Part shown: piece by piece, positions 1-6,179 of the stretch
Numbering within the stretch: the first letter of the stretch is position 1
How the letters are laid out: the number at the start of each line of letters is the position of its first letter
NCBI GenBank assembly: GCA_002719135.1
Contig: PBGU01000014.1
Coordinates: 32,298 to 46,528, forward strand
Length of the DNA: 14,231 bases
From: Gammaproteobacteria bacterium
GTDB lineage: Bacteria; Pseudomonadota; Gammaproteobacteria; Pseudomonadales; Azotimanducaceae
Reading direction: 5' to 3'
Program-made: the position numbers and the translations under genes
The notes under the pieces: model-generated
Databases searched by the model: none
Seen by the model: the letters and a program-made list of their open reading frames with translations, nothing else
What the model was told of the DNA's origin: nothing

Positions 1-106
1 GTTGTCTTGATGATGTACTATCCGCGGCGTCCCCAGTCCTTCCTTTTTTTGTATCCCCACAGATCCTATAAAATTATTGGATTGCGAAGTTAGCCCCCCG
101 AGGCTT

Positions 107-130
107 GTTTGGACATTTGTTTGGACATTT
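107..130. repeat. Tandem 12-bp direct repeat beside tRNA-Leu
   Basis: The 12-mer GTTTGGACATTT occurs twice with no gap, at 107-118 and 119-130. The 12-base periodicity actually runs from 105. It lies 73 bp beyond the 3' end of the tRNA-Leu gene, in sequence where I find no convincing gene. Short direct repeats next to a tRNA 3' end can be arm-type binding sites of a tyrosine integrase, but no integrase lies in this window, so that role is only an inference. The repeat itself is exact. Confidence 0.8.
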
Positions 131-140
131 AAGATTTATT

Positions 141-165
141 CAAAGGAAAGGCCGTCGTAGGGCCT
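141..165 (-). terminator. Possible terminator of tRNA-Leu
   Basis: On the minus strand a 5-bp stem, AGGCC and GGCCT, encloses a 7-base loop (stem arms at 149-153 and 161-165 in plus coordinates). It is followed by the T-rich stretch TTCCTTTG. It begins 37 bases past the tRNA CCA end, as expected for a tRNA terminator. The stem is short and the T run is interrupted by CC, so the call is tentative. Confidence 0.4.
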
Positions 166-202
166 AATAATCATGCTGTCTAGAAGCATAGAAATCACGG
201 GT

Positions 203-289
203 TGGTGCCGAGGAGAGGACTTGAACCTCCACGGGGTTACCCCCACTAGCTCCTGAAGCTAGCGTGTCTACCAATTTCACCACCTCGGC
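203..289 (-). tRNA. tRNA-Leu (anticodon CAG)
   Basis: Read on the minus strand this is an 87-nt class II tRNA. The acceptor arm GCCGAGG pairs with CCTCGGC. The D-arm contains AATTGGTAGACAC, and the anticodon stem CTAGC/GCTAG holds the loop TTCAGGA with anticodon CAG at 253-255. A long variable arm is built on GGGG/CCCC, and the T-loop is TTCAAGT. The 3' CCA is encoded. It reads CUG codons. The gene diverges from rnr, and a tRNA-Leu next to rnr is an arrangement I know from Pseudomonas. A 78-aa open frame across it (164-400, minus) is only the tRNA read as protein. Confidence 0.97.
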
Positions 290-302
290 ATGAGGGTCGC
301 GG

Positions 303-332
303 ACTTTACTACAGGGGTTCTGCATTGAACAA
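303..332 (-). promoter_or_regulatory. Candidate tRNA-Leu promoter
   Basis: On the minus strand a -35-like TTGTTC (plus 327-332) and a -10-like TAAAGT (plus 303-308) are separated by 18 bp. The -10 box ends 13 bp before the first base of the mature tRNA. The G+C-rich stretch CCGCGACCC just after the -10 box would be a stringent-type discriminator, as is usual for tRNA promoters. The two boxes match consensus only moderately. Confidence 0.4.
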
Positions 333-367
333 ATTAGCGACGACCGTCGCGGAGAGTTTTCCTTCCC

Positions 368-2470
368 ATGAATGAGACAAGAGGACCCCAGGCCACCCAA
401 CTACGTAGAGCTCTGGACGAGATCGGACCGGCTTCTTGGAGCGAGTTAGTCAGCCACCTCGGCATTGGAAGAGGCAAGGGTGGCAATAGACTAAGGCGGT
501 TAATAACTAGAATGCTGGAAAGTGGAGAAATTGTTCGAGAGGGACGGAATCGATACCGCCTCAGTAGCGCAAAGGACGAAAGTGGCGTCGTCGAACGGAG
601 TGGATCCCAACTCTTCGTATCAATGCAGTCCGGCGTTTCCACGGCGCTTGAGTCTGCCAACGGTATTCGTGACGGAGACAACATTCGCGTCCGGGTGAGT
701 GATGGAATTGCTCGCTTTGTGGAATTGATCAAGCCATCCGCGATCCCGGTGGTTGGCATCTATCGACGTGATCGAACTCATGCTCACGTTGAATCGCTTG
801 AGCCTGGATACAACGAACGCGTGGAATTAGTCGCGCCCTATCCCGGTTGCCGTGAGGGAGATGTTGTCGAGGTTCAAATTCTTGAGGTAGAACGTAGCCG
901 CATACAGGGGAGAGTAAAAGCCGTTATAGAGCACAAGAACGAAGTCGAACGTGCTTGTACGGCAATCGTTCGCGCACATCGGATACCCAACCAATGGCCC
1001 TCGGCCATTGTGCACAAGCGTGTTCGAAAATCGGTACTCGAGGCTGACAGGAAAGGCCGGATCGACTTACGTGATACGGCGTTTGTAACCATTGATGGAG
1101 AAGATGCTCGCGATTTTGATGACGCGATTTATGCGGAACCAAGATCCCGGGGTGGCTGGCGACTGTTAGTGGCGATCGCTGACGTCGCCCACTATGTGCG
1201 CCCCGGATCCGCACTCGATCAAGAAGCGCTCGCGAGAGGCAACTCCGTGTATTTCCCGGATCGGGTGATACCGATGTTGCCCGAAAGCTTATCGAATCAT
1301 CTTTGTTCGCTCCGGCCCAACGAGGATCGATTGGCGATGATTTGCGAGTTAACGCTTACCCGCAGCGCGAACGTGACCGGCCTTTCATTTTACGAAGCCG
1401 TGATCCGTTCGCATGGTCGCCTTACCTATACCGAAGTTGACCAATACCTAAAAAGCCCGGGTGCGAATTGGTCAGCTGCGATCTGCACCAGTCTTCAGCA
1501 TTTGTACGCTCTATACGAAGGGCTACGTGCGCGGCGGTCTGATAGAGGCGCGCTTGATTTTGAGTCGCGGGAAGGACGCGTCGAGATCCGTCGGGGCAAT
1601 CCTGTGAGCGTTGTGCCCGTTGAGCGGACCGAAGCCCATTCGATAGTGGAAGAGGCCATGATTGCAGCCAACGTAGCTGCTGCCAATTATCTCCAACGTC
1701 AAGAATCCATGGTCATGTACCGGATACATGAGCCTCCTGAGCGGGAAAAGATCGAACAACTCCGCAAGGTTTTCCGGTCAATGGGACAACGGTTTCCTGG
1801 GGCCATTAGGTATCCAGGTGATCTACAACGCCTTCTTGAGGCTACGCACAAGACCCGCCTAGAGCCGTGGATTTGGGAGATGCTGATTCTGCGAACATTG
1901 CAACAGGCGCGCTATTTCCCGGGGGACAAAGGTCACTTTGGTCTTGCTTTATCGAGCTACGCGCACTTCACCTCACCGATTCGTCGTTACGCTGATCTAG
2001 TCAATCATCGGTTAATTAAGGCGCGACTTCGAAAGCCACGACGGGGCTCTACCGAATATGAAGAGCTCGAGAGTATTGGAGCGCATATATCGATAACTGA
2101 ACGTCGTGCCGAAAATGCCACGCGCGCGGTCGATGCCTGGTTGAAATGCTCGCTCCTCGAGGAACGTGTAGGGGAGGCCTTTGGTGGAACGATCGTGACC
2201 GTGACTGAATTCGGTGTTTTCGTTGAACTTGATGACCTTCGCATTCAAGGGCTTTTGCATGTGTCACGTTTGGGGTCCGACTACTATAAATGGGTACCAA
2301 ACACGATGAGTTTGGTGGCAGAGCGCTCGGGACATCGCTTCTCTCTCGGGCAGAGACTTCGAGTGGTTGTCGAGGATGTGTCGGTCGAGTTGGGACGTGT
2401 CAATCTCCGGATCGAGGCGCCAGAAAGAAAACGGAAGGTTAAGCGTCGAAGAAGAAAGAGAACGCTGTGA
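368..2470 (+). CDS. rnr: Ribonuclease R (3'-5' exoribonuclease)
   Basis: RNase R degrades structured RNA processively from the 3' end and acts in mRNA, rRNA and tmRNA quality control. The 700-residue product has an N-terminal winged-helix-like segment (about 8-66), cold-shock/OB-type regions (about 70-190), the RNB catalytic domain (about 215-560) and a C-terminal S1 domain (about 603-685). The RNB metal site reads DGEDARDFDD, with D243, D249, D251 and D252 matching the four E. coli aspartates. AHFTSPIRRYADL at 532-544 is the second RNB signature. An in-frame TAG at 335-337 and the lack of other start codons fix ATG 368; GGAG at 351-354 is a rather distant Shine-Dalgarno. E. coli RNase R is 813 aa, and here the lysine-rich C-terminal extension is cut to a short basic tail (about 688-700). 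The stop overlaps the rlmB start by 4 bp. Confidence 0.97.
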   Translation: MNETRGPQATQLRRALDEIGPASWSELVSHLGIGRGKGGNRLRRLITRMLESGEIVREGRNRYRLSSAKDESGVVERSGSQLFVSMQSGVSTALESANGIRDGDNIRVRVSDGIARFVELIKPSAIPVVGIYRRDRTHAHVESLEPGYNERVELVAPYPGCREGDVVEVQILEVERSRIQGRVKAVIEHKNEVERACTAIVRAHRIPNQWPSAIVHKRVRKSVLEADRKGRIDLRDTAFVTIDGEDARDFDDAIYAEPRSRGGWRLLVAIADVAHYVRPGSALDQEALARGNSVYFPDRVIPMLPESLSNHLCSLRPNEDRLAMICELTLTRSANVTGLSFYEAVIRSHGRLTYTEVDQYLKSPGANWSAAICTSLQHLYALYEGLRARRSDRGALDFESREGRVEIRRGNPVSVVPVERTEAHSIVEEAMIAANVAAANYLQRQESMVMYRIHEPPEREKIEQLRKVFRSMGQRFPGAIRYPGDLQRLLEATHKTRLEPWIWEMLILRTLQQARYFPGDKGHFGLALSSYAHFTSPIRRYADLVNHRLIKARLRKPRRGSTEYEELESIGAHISITERRAENATRAVDAWLKCSLLEERVGEAFGGTIVTVTEFGVFVELDDLRIQGLLHVSRLGSDYYKWVPNTMSLVAERSGHRFSLGQRLRVVVEDVSVELGRVNLRIEAPERKRKVKRRRRKRTL

Positions 2471-3213
2471 CCGCGACTGAAGAAAATGTGGTCTGCGGAT
2501 TTCACGCAGTTGATGCCGTCCTCACCAAAGAACCAAGGGCGATTCGTCGGATTCTGGTCATTTCGGAGCGCCGAGACCAGCGCATGCAGAGCCTCGTGCA
2601 GCGTGCTCGCGAACTGGGCGTACGAGTCGATAGTACGGATCGGCGGGTTGTTACCCGGATAGCGGGAGATAAAGCCCATCAAGGCATCGTTGCCGAATGC
2701 CACGCGGTATTACCTTCGACAGAGTTGGACTTTGAAGCTCGTTGGTCGACGTTCACTCAGCCCCTAATCTTGGTGGTCGATGGGGTAACGGATCCTCGTA
2801 ATTTAGGGGCGTGTATGCGTTCGGCAGGTGCCGCGGATGTGGACGCCGTGTTGATCCCAAAACGATCAAATGCCCCGTTGTCTAATGTCGTGCGTAAGAC
2901 CGCGAGCGGCGCGCTTGAAGATCTACTGATCGTTCAGGTGTCAAATCTAGCCCGTCGGCTCGATTGGTTGCGAGAAATGGGTGTTTGGATTGTAGGGACC
3001 GATGTCGAATCAATTCACGCATATACCGACGTGGACTATCGTGATCCAGTCGCCATTGTGGTTGGTGGTGAACAACGTGGTTTGCGCCGTCTGACACGCG
3101 AGAAATGCGATCATCTAGTAACAATCCCTATGCGCGGGCGGGTTTCGAGTCTTAATGTCTCAGTCGCTACGGGAATACTCTTGTTTGAGTGTTTGAGGCA
3201 GCGCGGGACGTAA
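2467..3213 (+). CDS. rlmB: 23S rRNA (guanosine-2251-2'-O)-methyltransferase
   Basis: RlmB methylates the 2'-OH of G2251 in the P-loop of 23S rRNA, using S-adenosylmethionine. The 248-residue protein has an N-terminal L30e-like substrate-binding part (about 1-80) and a C-terminal SPOUT (trefoil-knot) domain. The three SpoU motifs are visible: DPRNLGACMRSAG from 109, VGGEQRGLRRL at 199-209, and IPMRGRVSSLNVSVATG at 220-236. N112, R118, E202, S228 and N230 fall at the conserved positions. The length is close to E. coli RlmB (243 aa). The start is GTG inside a GTGA overlap with the rnr stop, which implies translational coupling; no strong Shine-Dalgarno precedes it. The rnr-rlmB pair is standard in gammaproteobacteria. 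Confidence 0.96.
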   Translation: MTATEENVVCGFHAVDAVLTKEPRAIRRILVISERRDQRMQSLVQRARELGVRVDSTDRRVVTRIAGDKAHQGIVAECHAVLPSTELDFEARWSTFTQPLILVVDGVTDPRNLGACMRSAGAADVDAVLIPKRSNAPLSNVVRKTASGALEDLLIVQVSNLARRLDWLREMGVWIVGTDVESIHAYTDVDYRDPVAIVVGGEQRGLRRLTREKCDHLVTIPMRGRVSSLNVSVATGILLFECLRQRGT

Positions 3214-3227
3214 TCGTCGGAGGTTCG

Positions 3228-3256
3228 TTGCGTCGGGGATTGTAAATCTCTAGAAT
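3228..3256 (+). promoter_or_regulatory. Probable promoter of rpsF-rpsR-rplI
   Basis: TTGCGT (3228-3233) and TAGAAT (3251-3256) are separated by exactly 17 bp. The -10 box matches the sigma-70 consensus at five of six positions, the -35 box at three. Transcription would start near 3263, leaving a leader of about 84 nt before rpsF, long enough for a regulatory structure. It lies just downstream of the rlmB stop, so the ribosomal protein genes need not depend on rnr-rlmB transcription. Confidence 0.55.
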
Positions 3257-3294
3257 CTCGCCGCTACGCAAATGCGCGTGTCCAGATAAAATTT

Positions 3295-3341
3295 CTCCTT
3301 GCTTCACGTCCTCGTAGGCGGAGGCGATAAACCGAAGGGAG
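3295..3341 (+). promoter_or_regulatory. rpsF leader hairpin, candidate S6:S18 autoregulatory site
   Basis: The last part of the rpsF leader can fold on itself. CTCC (3295-3298) pairs with GGAG (3338-3341), which is part of the rpsF Shine-Dalgarno. CTTC (3302-3305) pairs with GAAG (3334-3337), and an inner stem CCTC/GAGG (3310-3313 with 3321-3324) closes a 7-base loop. The asymmetric loop on the 3' side carries ACC followed by G (ACCG at 3331-3334). A leader with a bulged CCG that binds the S6:S18 complex is known upstream of rpsF in several bacteria. Assigning this hairpin to that class is my inference from position and motif. Confidence 0.45.
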
Positions 3342-3346
3342 TTTCT

Positions 3347-3922
3347 ATGCGTCACTACGAAGTTGTGTTTCTCGTGCACCCGGACCAGTCAGAACAGGTC
3401 CCGGGAATGGTTGAGCGCTACAAAGCGATGATTGAAGGAAATGGCTCTATCATTCACCGTTCTGAAGATTGGGGTCGGCGCCAGTTGGCCTATCCGATCA
3501 AAGATATCCATAAAGCTCATTACGTCTTGTTTAACATCGAAGCGGATCAGAAGACTCTTGACGAAATAGAAAGCGCGTTTCGATTCAACGACGCCGTGTT
3601 GCGCCATATGATTATGTCGAAGAAAGAGCCCGAGACGGGGATATCCAAGTTGTATGCGGAGGAACTGAGAGAGCAGGAAAAAGACCGTGAGAGGGACCGT
3701 CAGCGAGAAGAAGAACAAACGCGAGCGGTAAAGTCTGACGATGAGTCGAGAGAAGATCGCAGTGTCACGGATGAAACAGAGTTAGTCTCCGACCAGGAGG
3801 AAGCTGGAAGTGACACGGAAACCACCGAATCAGAGTCCTTGATGAAAGAAACTGATGCCCAAGATGTTGAGAACGAAGACGAAAGTGCTGAGGCGGAAGA
3901 AATACTAGAAGAGGAAGACTGA
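3347..3922 (+). CDS. rpsF: 30S ribosomal protein S6 with long acidic C-terminal tail
   Basis: S6 pairs with S18 on the platform of the 30S subunit. Residues 1-100 match E. coli S6 almost throughout, including MRHYEVVFLVHPDQSEQVPG, DWGRRQLAYPI and FRFNDAVLRHMIM. ATG 3347 was chosen because GGGAG (3337-3341) lies 5 bases upstream and the family N-terminus begins there; an in-frame TTG at 3299 would only add an unrelated leader. The protein is 191 aa against about 131-135 in E. coli. The excess is a tail: a mixed-charge segment (about 103-125) and then a strongly acidic one, with about 32 Asp/Glu among the last 71 residues and EEED at the end. E. coli S6 has a short glutamate-rich tail that RimK extends with glutamates. 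The rpsR start follows 2 bases after the stop. Confidence 0.97.
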   Translation: MRHYEVVFLVHPDQSEQVPGMVERYKAMIEGNGSIIHRSEDWGRRQLAYPIKDIHKAHYVLFNIEADQKTLDEIESAFRFNDAVLRHMIMSKKEPETGISKLYAEELREQEKDRERDRQREEEQTRAVKSDDESREDRSVTDETELVSDQEEAGSDTETTESESLMKETDAQDVENEDESAEAEEILEEED

Positions 3923-3924
3923 TT

Positions 3925-4155
3925 ATGGCTAGACGTTTCGGACGCAAACGCTACTGCCGTTTCACGGCGGAAGGGATAAAGGAAATTGATTACAAGGATC
4001 TTGATCTCCTTAAAGATTACATTACCGAGACGGGCAAGATCGTACCGAGTCGGATAACTGGCACGAGTGCGCGGTATCAACGACAACTGGCCCGAGCTGT
4101 GAAGCGTGCGCGGTATTTAGCGCTGTTGCCTTATACCGATCAGCACGATAACTAA
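3925..4155 (+). CDS. rpsR: 30S ribosomal protein S18
   Basis: S18 binds S6 and the central domain of 16S rRNA. The 76-residue product is close to E. coli S18 (75 aa) from end to end. It has the basic N-terminus MARRFGRKRYCRF, then AEGIKEIDYKDLDLLKDYI, GKIVPSRITGT and QRQLARAVKRARYLALLPY. ATG 3925 follows the rpsF stop by 2 bases, and GAGGA at the end of rpsF (3911-3915) can serve as its Shine-Dalgarno, so S6 and S18 are probably made in a coupled way. If the rpsF leader is autoregulatory, S18 would be controlled together with S6. Confidence 0.98.
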   Translation: MARRFGRKRYCRFTAEGIKEIDYKDLDLLKDYITETGKIVPSRITGTSARYQRQLARAVKRARYLALLPYTDQHDN

Positions 4156-4165
4156 TAGGATTTCC

Positions 4166-4612
4166 ATGAACGTTATTTTGATGGAAAGAGTGACCAATCT
4201 CGGTGATTTAGGTGAGGAAGTCATTGTACGAAACGGTTATGCGAGGAATTTCTTACTCGCTCAAGGCAAAGCCGTGCGGGCCACTGAAGAAAATCGGGAA
4301 GTATTCGAAGCAAAGAGATCAGAACTAGAGGCATCCGCGGTCGAGCGCTTGTCCGAGGCGGAGCAGCGCGCTCATCGACTTGAAGATTGTTCCGTAAACA
4401 TCGTCGCGCTGACGGGCGAAGAAGGAAAATTATACGGCTCAGTGGGCACGGTAGAGATTGTGCAGGCGCTTGGCGATATGGGCATTGAGGTGATGAAGAG
4501 TGAAGTTATTATGTCCGAAGGCGCTATCCGGATTACCGGAGAGTATGAAGTTGACATCCACCTTCATGCTGACGTGACTCGGACTATTAATGTTGCGGTT
4601 GTCGCGGAGTAG
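4166..4612 (+). CDS. rplI: 50S ribosomal protein L9
   Basis: L9 binds 23S rRNA near the L1 stalk and helps keep the reading frame. The 148-residue product has the N-terminal RNA-binding domain (1 to about 50, with GDLGEEVIVRNGYARNFLLAQGKAV), a long charged connecting helix (about 42-75) and a C-terminal domain (about 76-148, with EEGKLYGSVGTVEI). The length matches E. coli L9 (149 aa). AGGA at 4157-4160 lies 5 bases before ATG 4166. It is the last gene of the S6-S18-L9 run. I see no good terminator after it, so some transcripts may read on into dnaB. Confidence 0.97.
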   Translation: MNVILMERVTNLGDLGEEVIVRNGYARNFLLAQGKAVRATEENREVFEAKRSELEASAVERLSEAEQRAHRLEDCSVNIVALTGEEGKLYGSVGTVEIVQALGDMGIEVMKSEVIMSEGAIRITGEYEVDIHLHADVTRTINVAVVAE

Positions 4613-4719
4613 CGTCGTCCAAAAGATTTCGTCCACCGCCTAGTCACAAAACATCCACAACTTGTTCAACCGCGTTCGTACGTATCGACAAGCATTCGGG
4701 ACAAATTTCACCTATACGC

Positions 4720-4768
4720 TTGACGCCAGGACCTCGTAGGTCGACAGTGGACTGTACATTAGTACAGT
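4720..4768 (+). promoter_or_regulatory. Candidate dnaB-radA promoters overlapping the LexA box
   Basis: Two weak sigma-70-like arrangements fall here. One is TTGACG (4720-4725), 17 bp, then GACAGT (4743-4748), with a start near 4755. The other is TCGACA (4741-4746), 16 bp, then TACAGT (4763-4768), with a start near 4775. The second would favour the ATG at 4785 as the dnaB start. In both cases the LexA operator at 4751-4768 covers the -10 region or the start point, where a repressor would block. An inverted repeat GACCT-CGT-AGGTC (4730-4742) also lies here. Neither promoter is strong on paper. Confidence 0.4.
4751..4768. promoter_or_regulatory. LexA (SOS) box upstream of dnaB
   Basis: ACTGTACATTAGTACAGT is a perfect inverted repeat with 7-bp arms and a 4-base centre. 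It fits the gammaproteobacterial LexA consensus CTGT-N8-ACAG exactly, and TA follows ACAG as in the extended consensus. It ends 4 bases before the GTG at 4773. A further half-site ACAGT at 4744-4748 makes a second imperfect pairing with the left arm (ACAGT-GG-ACTGT). LexA binding here would repress dnaB and probably radA until DNA damage; that is inferred from sequence only. Confidence 0.75.
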
Positions 4769-4772
4769 AATT

Positions 4773-6179
4773 GTGGACCGGCCCATGCCAGAATCTGTCC
4801 CCGAAATCCGGGAAGATCCGACCTCACGTCTCAAAGTACCGCCTCATAGTGTCGAGGCGGAACAGTCGGTTTTGGGCGCACTAATGTTGAACAACGAGGC
4901 ATGGTTTAACGTTGCTGATAAAATCGAAGCAAGAGATTTTTACAGAGCCGCACACCAAATCATTTTTGAGGTGATGGCTGAGTTAGCTAACGATAATCAA
5001 CCTCTAGATGCGGTGACTCTCTCGGAAGCGCTTCAGTCTCGGGGCCTTATCGACAAGGCGGGTGGTAACGTTTACTTAGCTGAGTTGGTGGAAAGTGTCC
5101 CGGGCGCTAGCAATATAGTCGCGTACGCAGACATAGTTCGCGAACGTTCAACGTTTCGCCAACTCATTCAAACCGCCGCCAATATTTCGGACTCGGCCTT
5201 TTTGCCAGAAGGGCGAAAGGCTGCCGATGTCCTCGATGCTGCGGAGCAAGCCGTTTTTCAGATTGCTGAAGGCCGCTTAAAAGAAGGCGGACCGCAGCCT
5301 GTCGTATCGCTACTTGCTGGCGCAGTGAACCGAATCGAAACCCTTTTTCGCACGCAAGATCCGATTACCGGACTTGCCACCGGTTATCACGATCTCGATC
5401 GCATGACTGCGGGATTGCAGAAGTCCGATCTCATTATTGTTGCGTCACGGCCTGCGATGGGGAAAACGTCTTTGGCGTTAAATTTTGCTGAGCACGCGAT
5501 TATGCAAGAGGGGGAAGGAGCCGTTTTATTTTTTTCTCTTGAGCAACCTGCCGAGCAGCTCATCTTTAGAATGCTGTCCTCGTTAGGGCACATTGATCAA
5601 ACGCGGATGCGGACTGGTCAGCTAAGTGATGACGATTGGCCACGGTTTACCAGTGCGGTGAGCCAGTTGAAGGATCGAGCTCTGTATATTGATGACACTG
5701 CCGCTCTTTCGCCGAACGATATTCGTACGCGTGCACGCAGAGTGTCTCGTGAGACGGGCGGATTAAAGATGATCGTCGTCGACTATATGCAGCTGATGAT
5801 ATCTTCGGAAAAACACGAGAATCGGGCGTCCGAGATAACAGAGATTTCACGCACTCTGAAGGCCATAGCAAAAGAGATGCGTTGTCCACTGGTTGCGCTT
5901 TCACAACTCAATCGGAGCCTTGAAAACCGCCCCGACAAGCGTCCGCACATGTCGGATTTGCGTGAATCCGGCGCCATCGAACAAGATGCAGACGTCATCT
6001 TTTTCATCTACAGAGATGAGGTCTATAACGAAGATTCACCGGATAAAGGTCTTGCCGAGATCATTATCAGCAAGCAACGTAACGGACCGATTGGAATGGT
6101 TCGGTTGACCTTTATCGGAAATTTAACGAAGTTCGAAAACTACACAGCGACAGATTCCCACGACGCATTTGCCCAATAA
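4773..6179 (+). CDS. dnaB: Replicative DNA helicase DnaB
   Basis: DnaB is the hexameric 5'-3' helicase that unwinds DNA at the replication fork and recruits primase. The product is 468 aa (E. coli 471). The N-terminal domain (about 18-120, starting LKVPPHSVEAEQSVLGALM) is followed by a linker and the RecA-like ATPase domain (about 190-460). Walker A is SRPAMGKTS at 225-233, Walker B is IVVDYMQLM with D337, ALSQLNRSLE and SDLRESGAIEQDAD follow, and KQRNGPIG with R436 is the arginine-finger region. The start is uncertain: GTG 4773 and ATG 4785 (four codons in) are both possible and neither has a clear Shine-Dalgarno. The LexA box lies immediately upstream. The TAA stop shares its last A with the radA ATG, so the two are co-transcribed. 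The alr gene found after dnaB in Pseudomonas is absent. Confidence 0.97.
   Translation: MDRPMPESVPEIREDPTSRLKVPPHSVEAEQSVLGALMLNNEAWFNVADKIEARDFYRAAHQIIFEVMAELANDNQPLDAVTLSEALQSRGLIDKAGGNVYLAELVESVPGASNIVAYADIVRERSTFRQLIQTAANISDSAFLPEGRKAADVLDAAEQAVFQIAEGRLKEGGPQPVVSLLAGAVNRIETLFRTQDPITGLATGYHDLDRMTAGLQKSDLIIVASRPAMGKTSLALNFAEHAIMQEGEGAVLFFSLEQPAEQLIFRMLSSLGHIDQTRMRTGQLSDDDWPRFTSAVSQLKDRALYIDDTAALSPNDIRTRARRVSRETGGLKMIVVDYMQLMISSEKHENRASEITEISRTLKAIAKEMRCPLVALSQLNRSLENRPDKRPHMSDLRESGAIEQDADVIFFIYRDEVYNEDSPDKGLAEIIISKQRNGPIGMVRLTFIGNLTKFENYTATDSHDAFAQ

Noticed and set aside
164..400. 78-aa minus-strand open frame across the tRNA
   Set aside because: Its AEVVKLVDTLASGASGGNPV segment is the tRNA-Leu gene translated, a familiar annotation artefact.
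3299..3346. TTG start giving S6 a 16-residue N-terminal extension
   Set aside because: The family N-terminus MRHYE begins at ATG 3347 with a well-spaced GGGAG; the extension covers the leader hairpin instead.
3700..4086. Serine-rich 128-aa minus-strand frame
   Set aside because: It is the antisense of the acidic S6 tail; Glu and Asp codons read backwards give Ser, Phe and Leu, and no homology is visible.
4651..4659. DnaA-box-like ACATCCACA upstream of dnaB
   Set aside because: Only seven of nine positions match TTATCCACA and there is a single copy, so it is expected by chance and does not indicate an origin.
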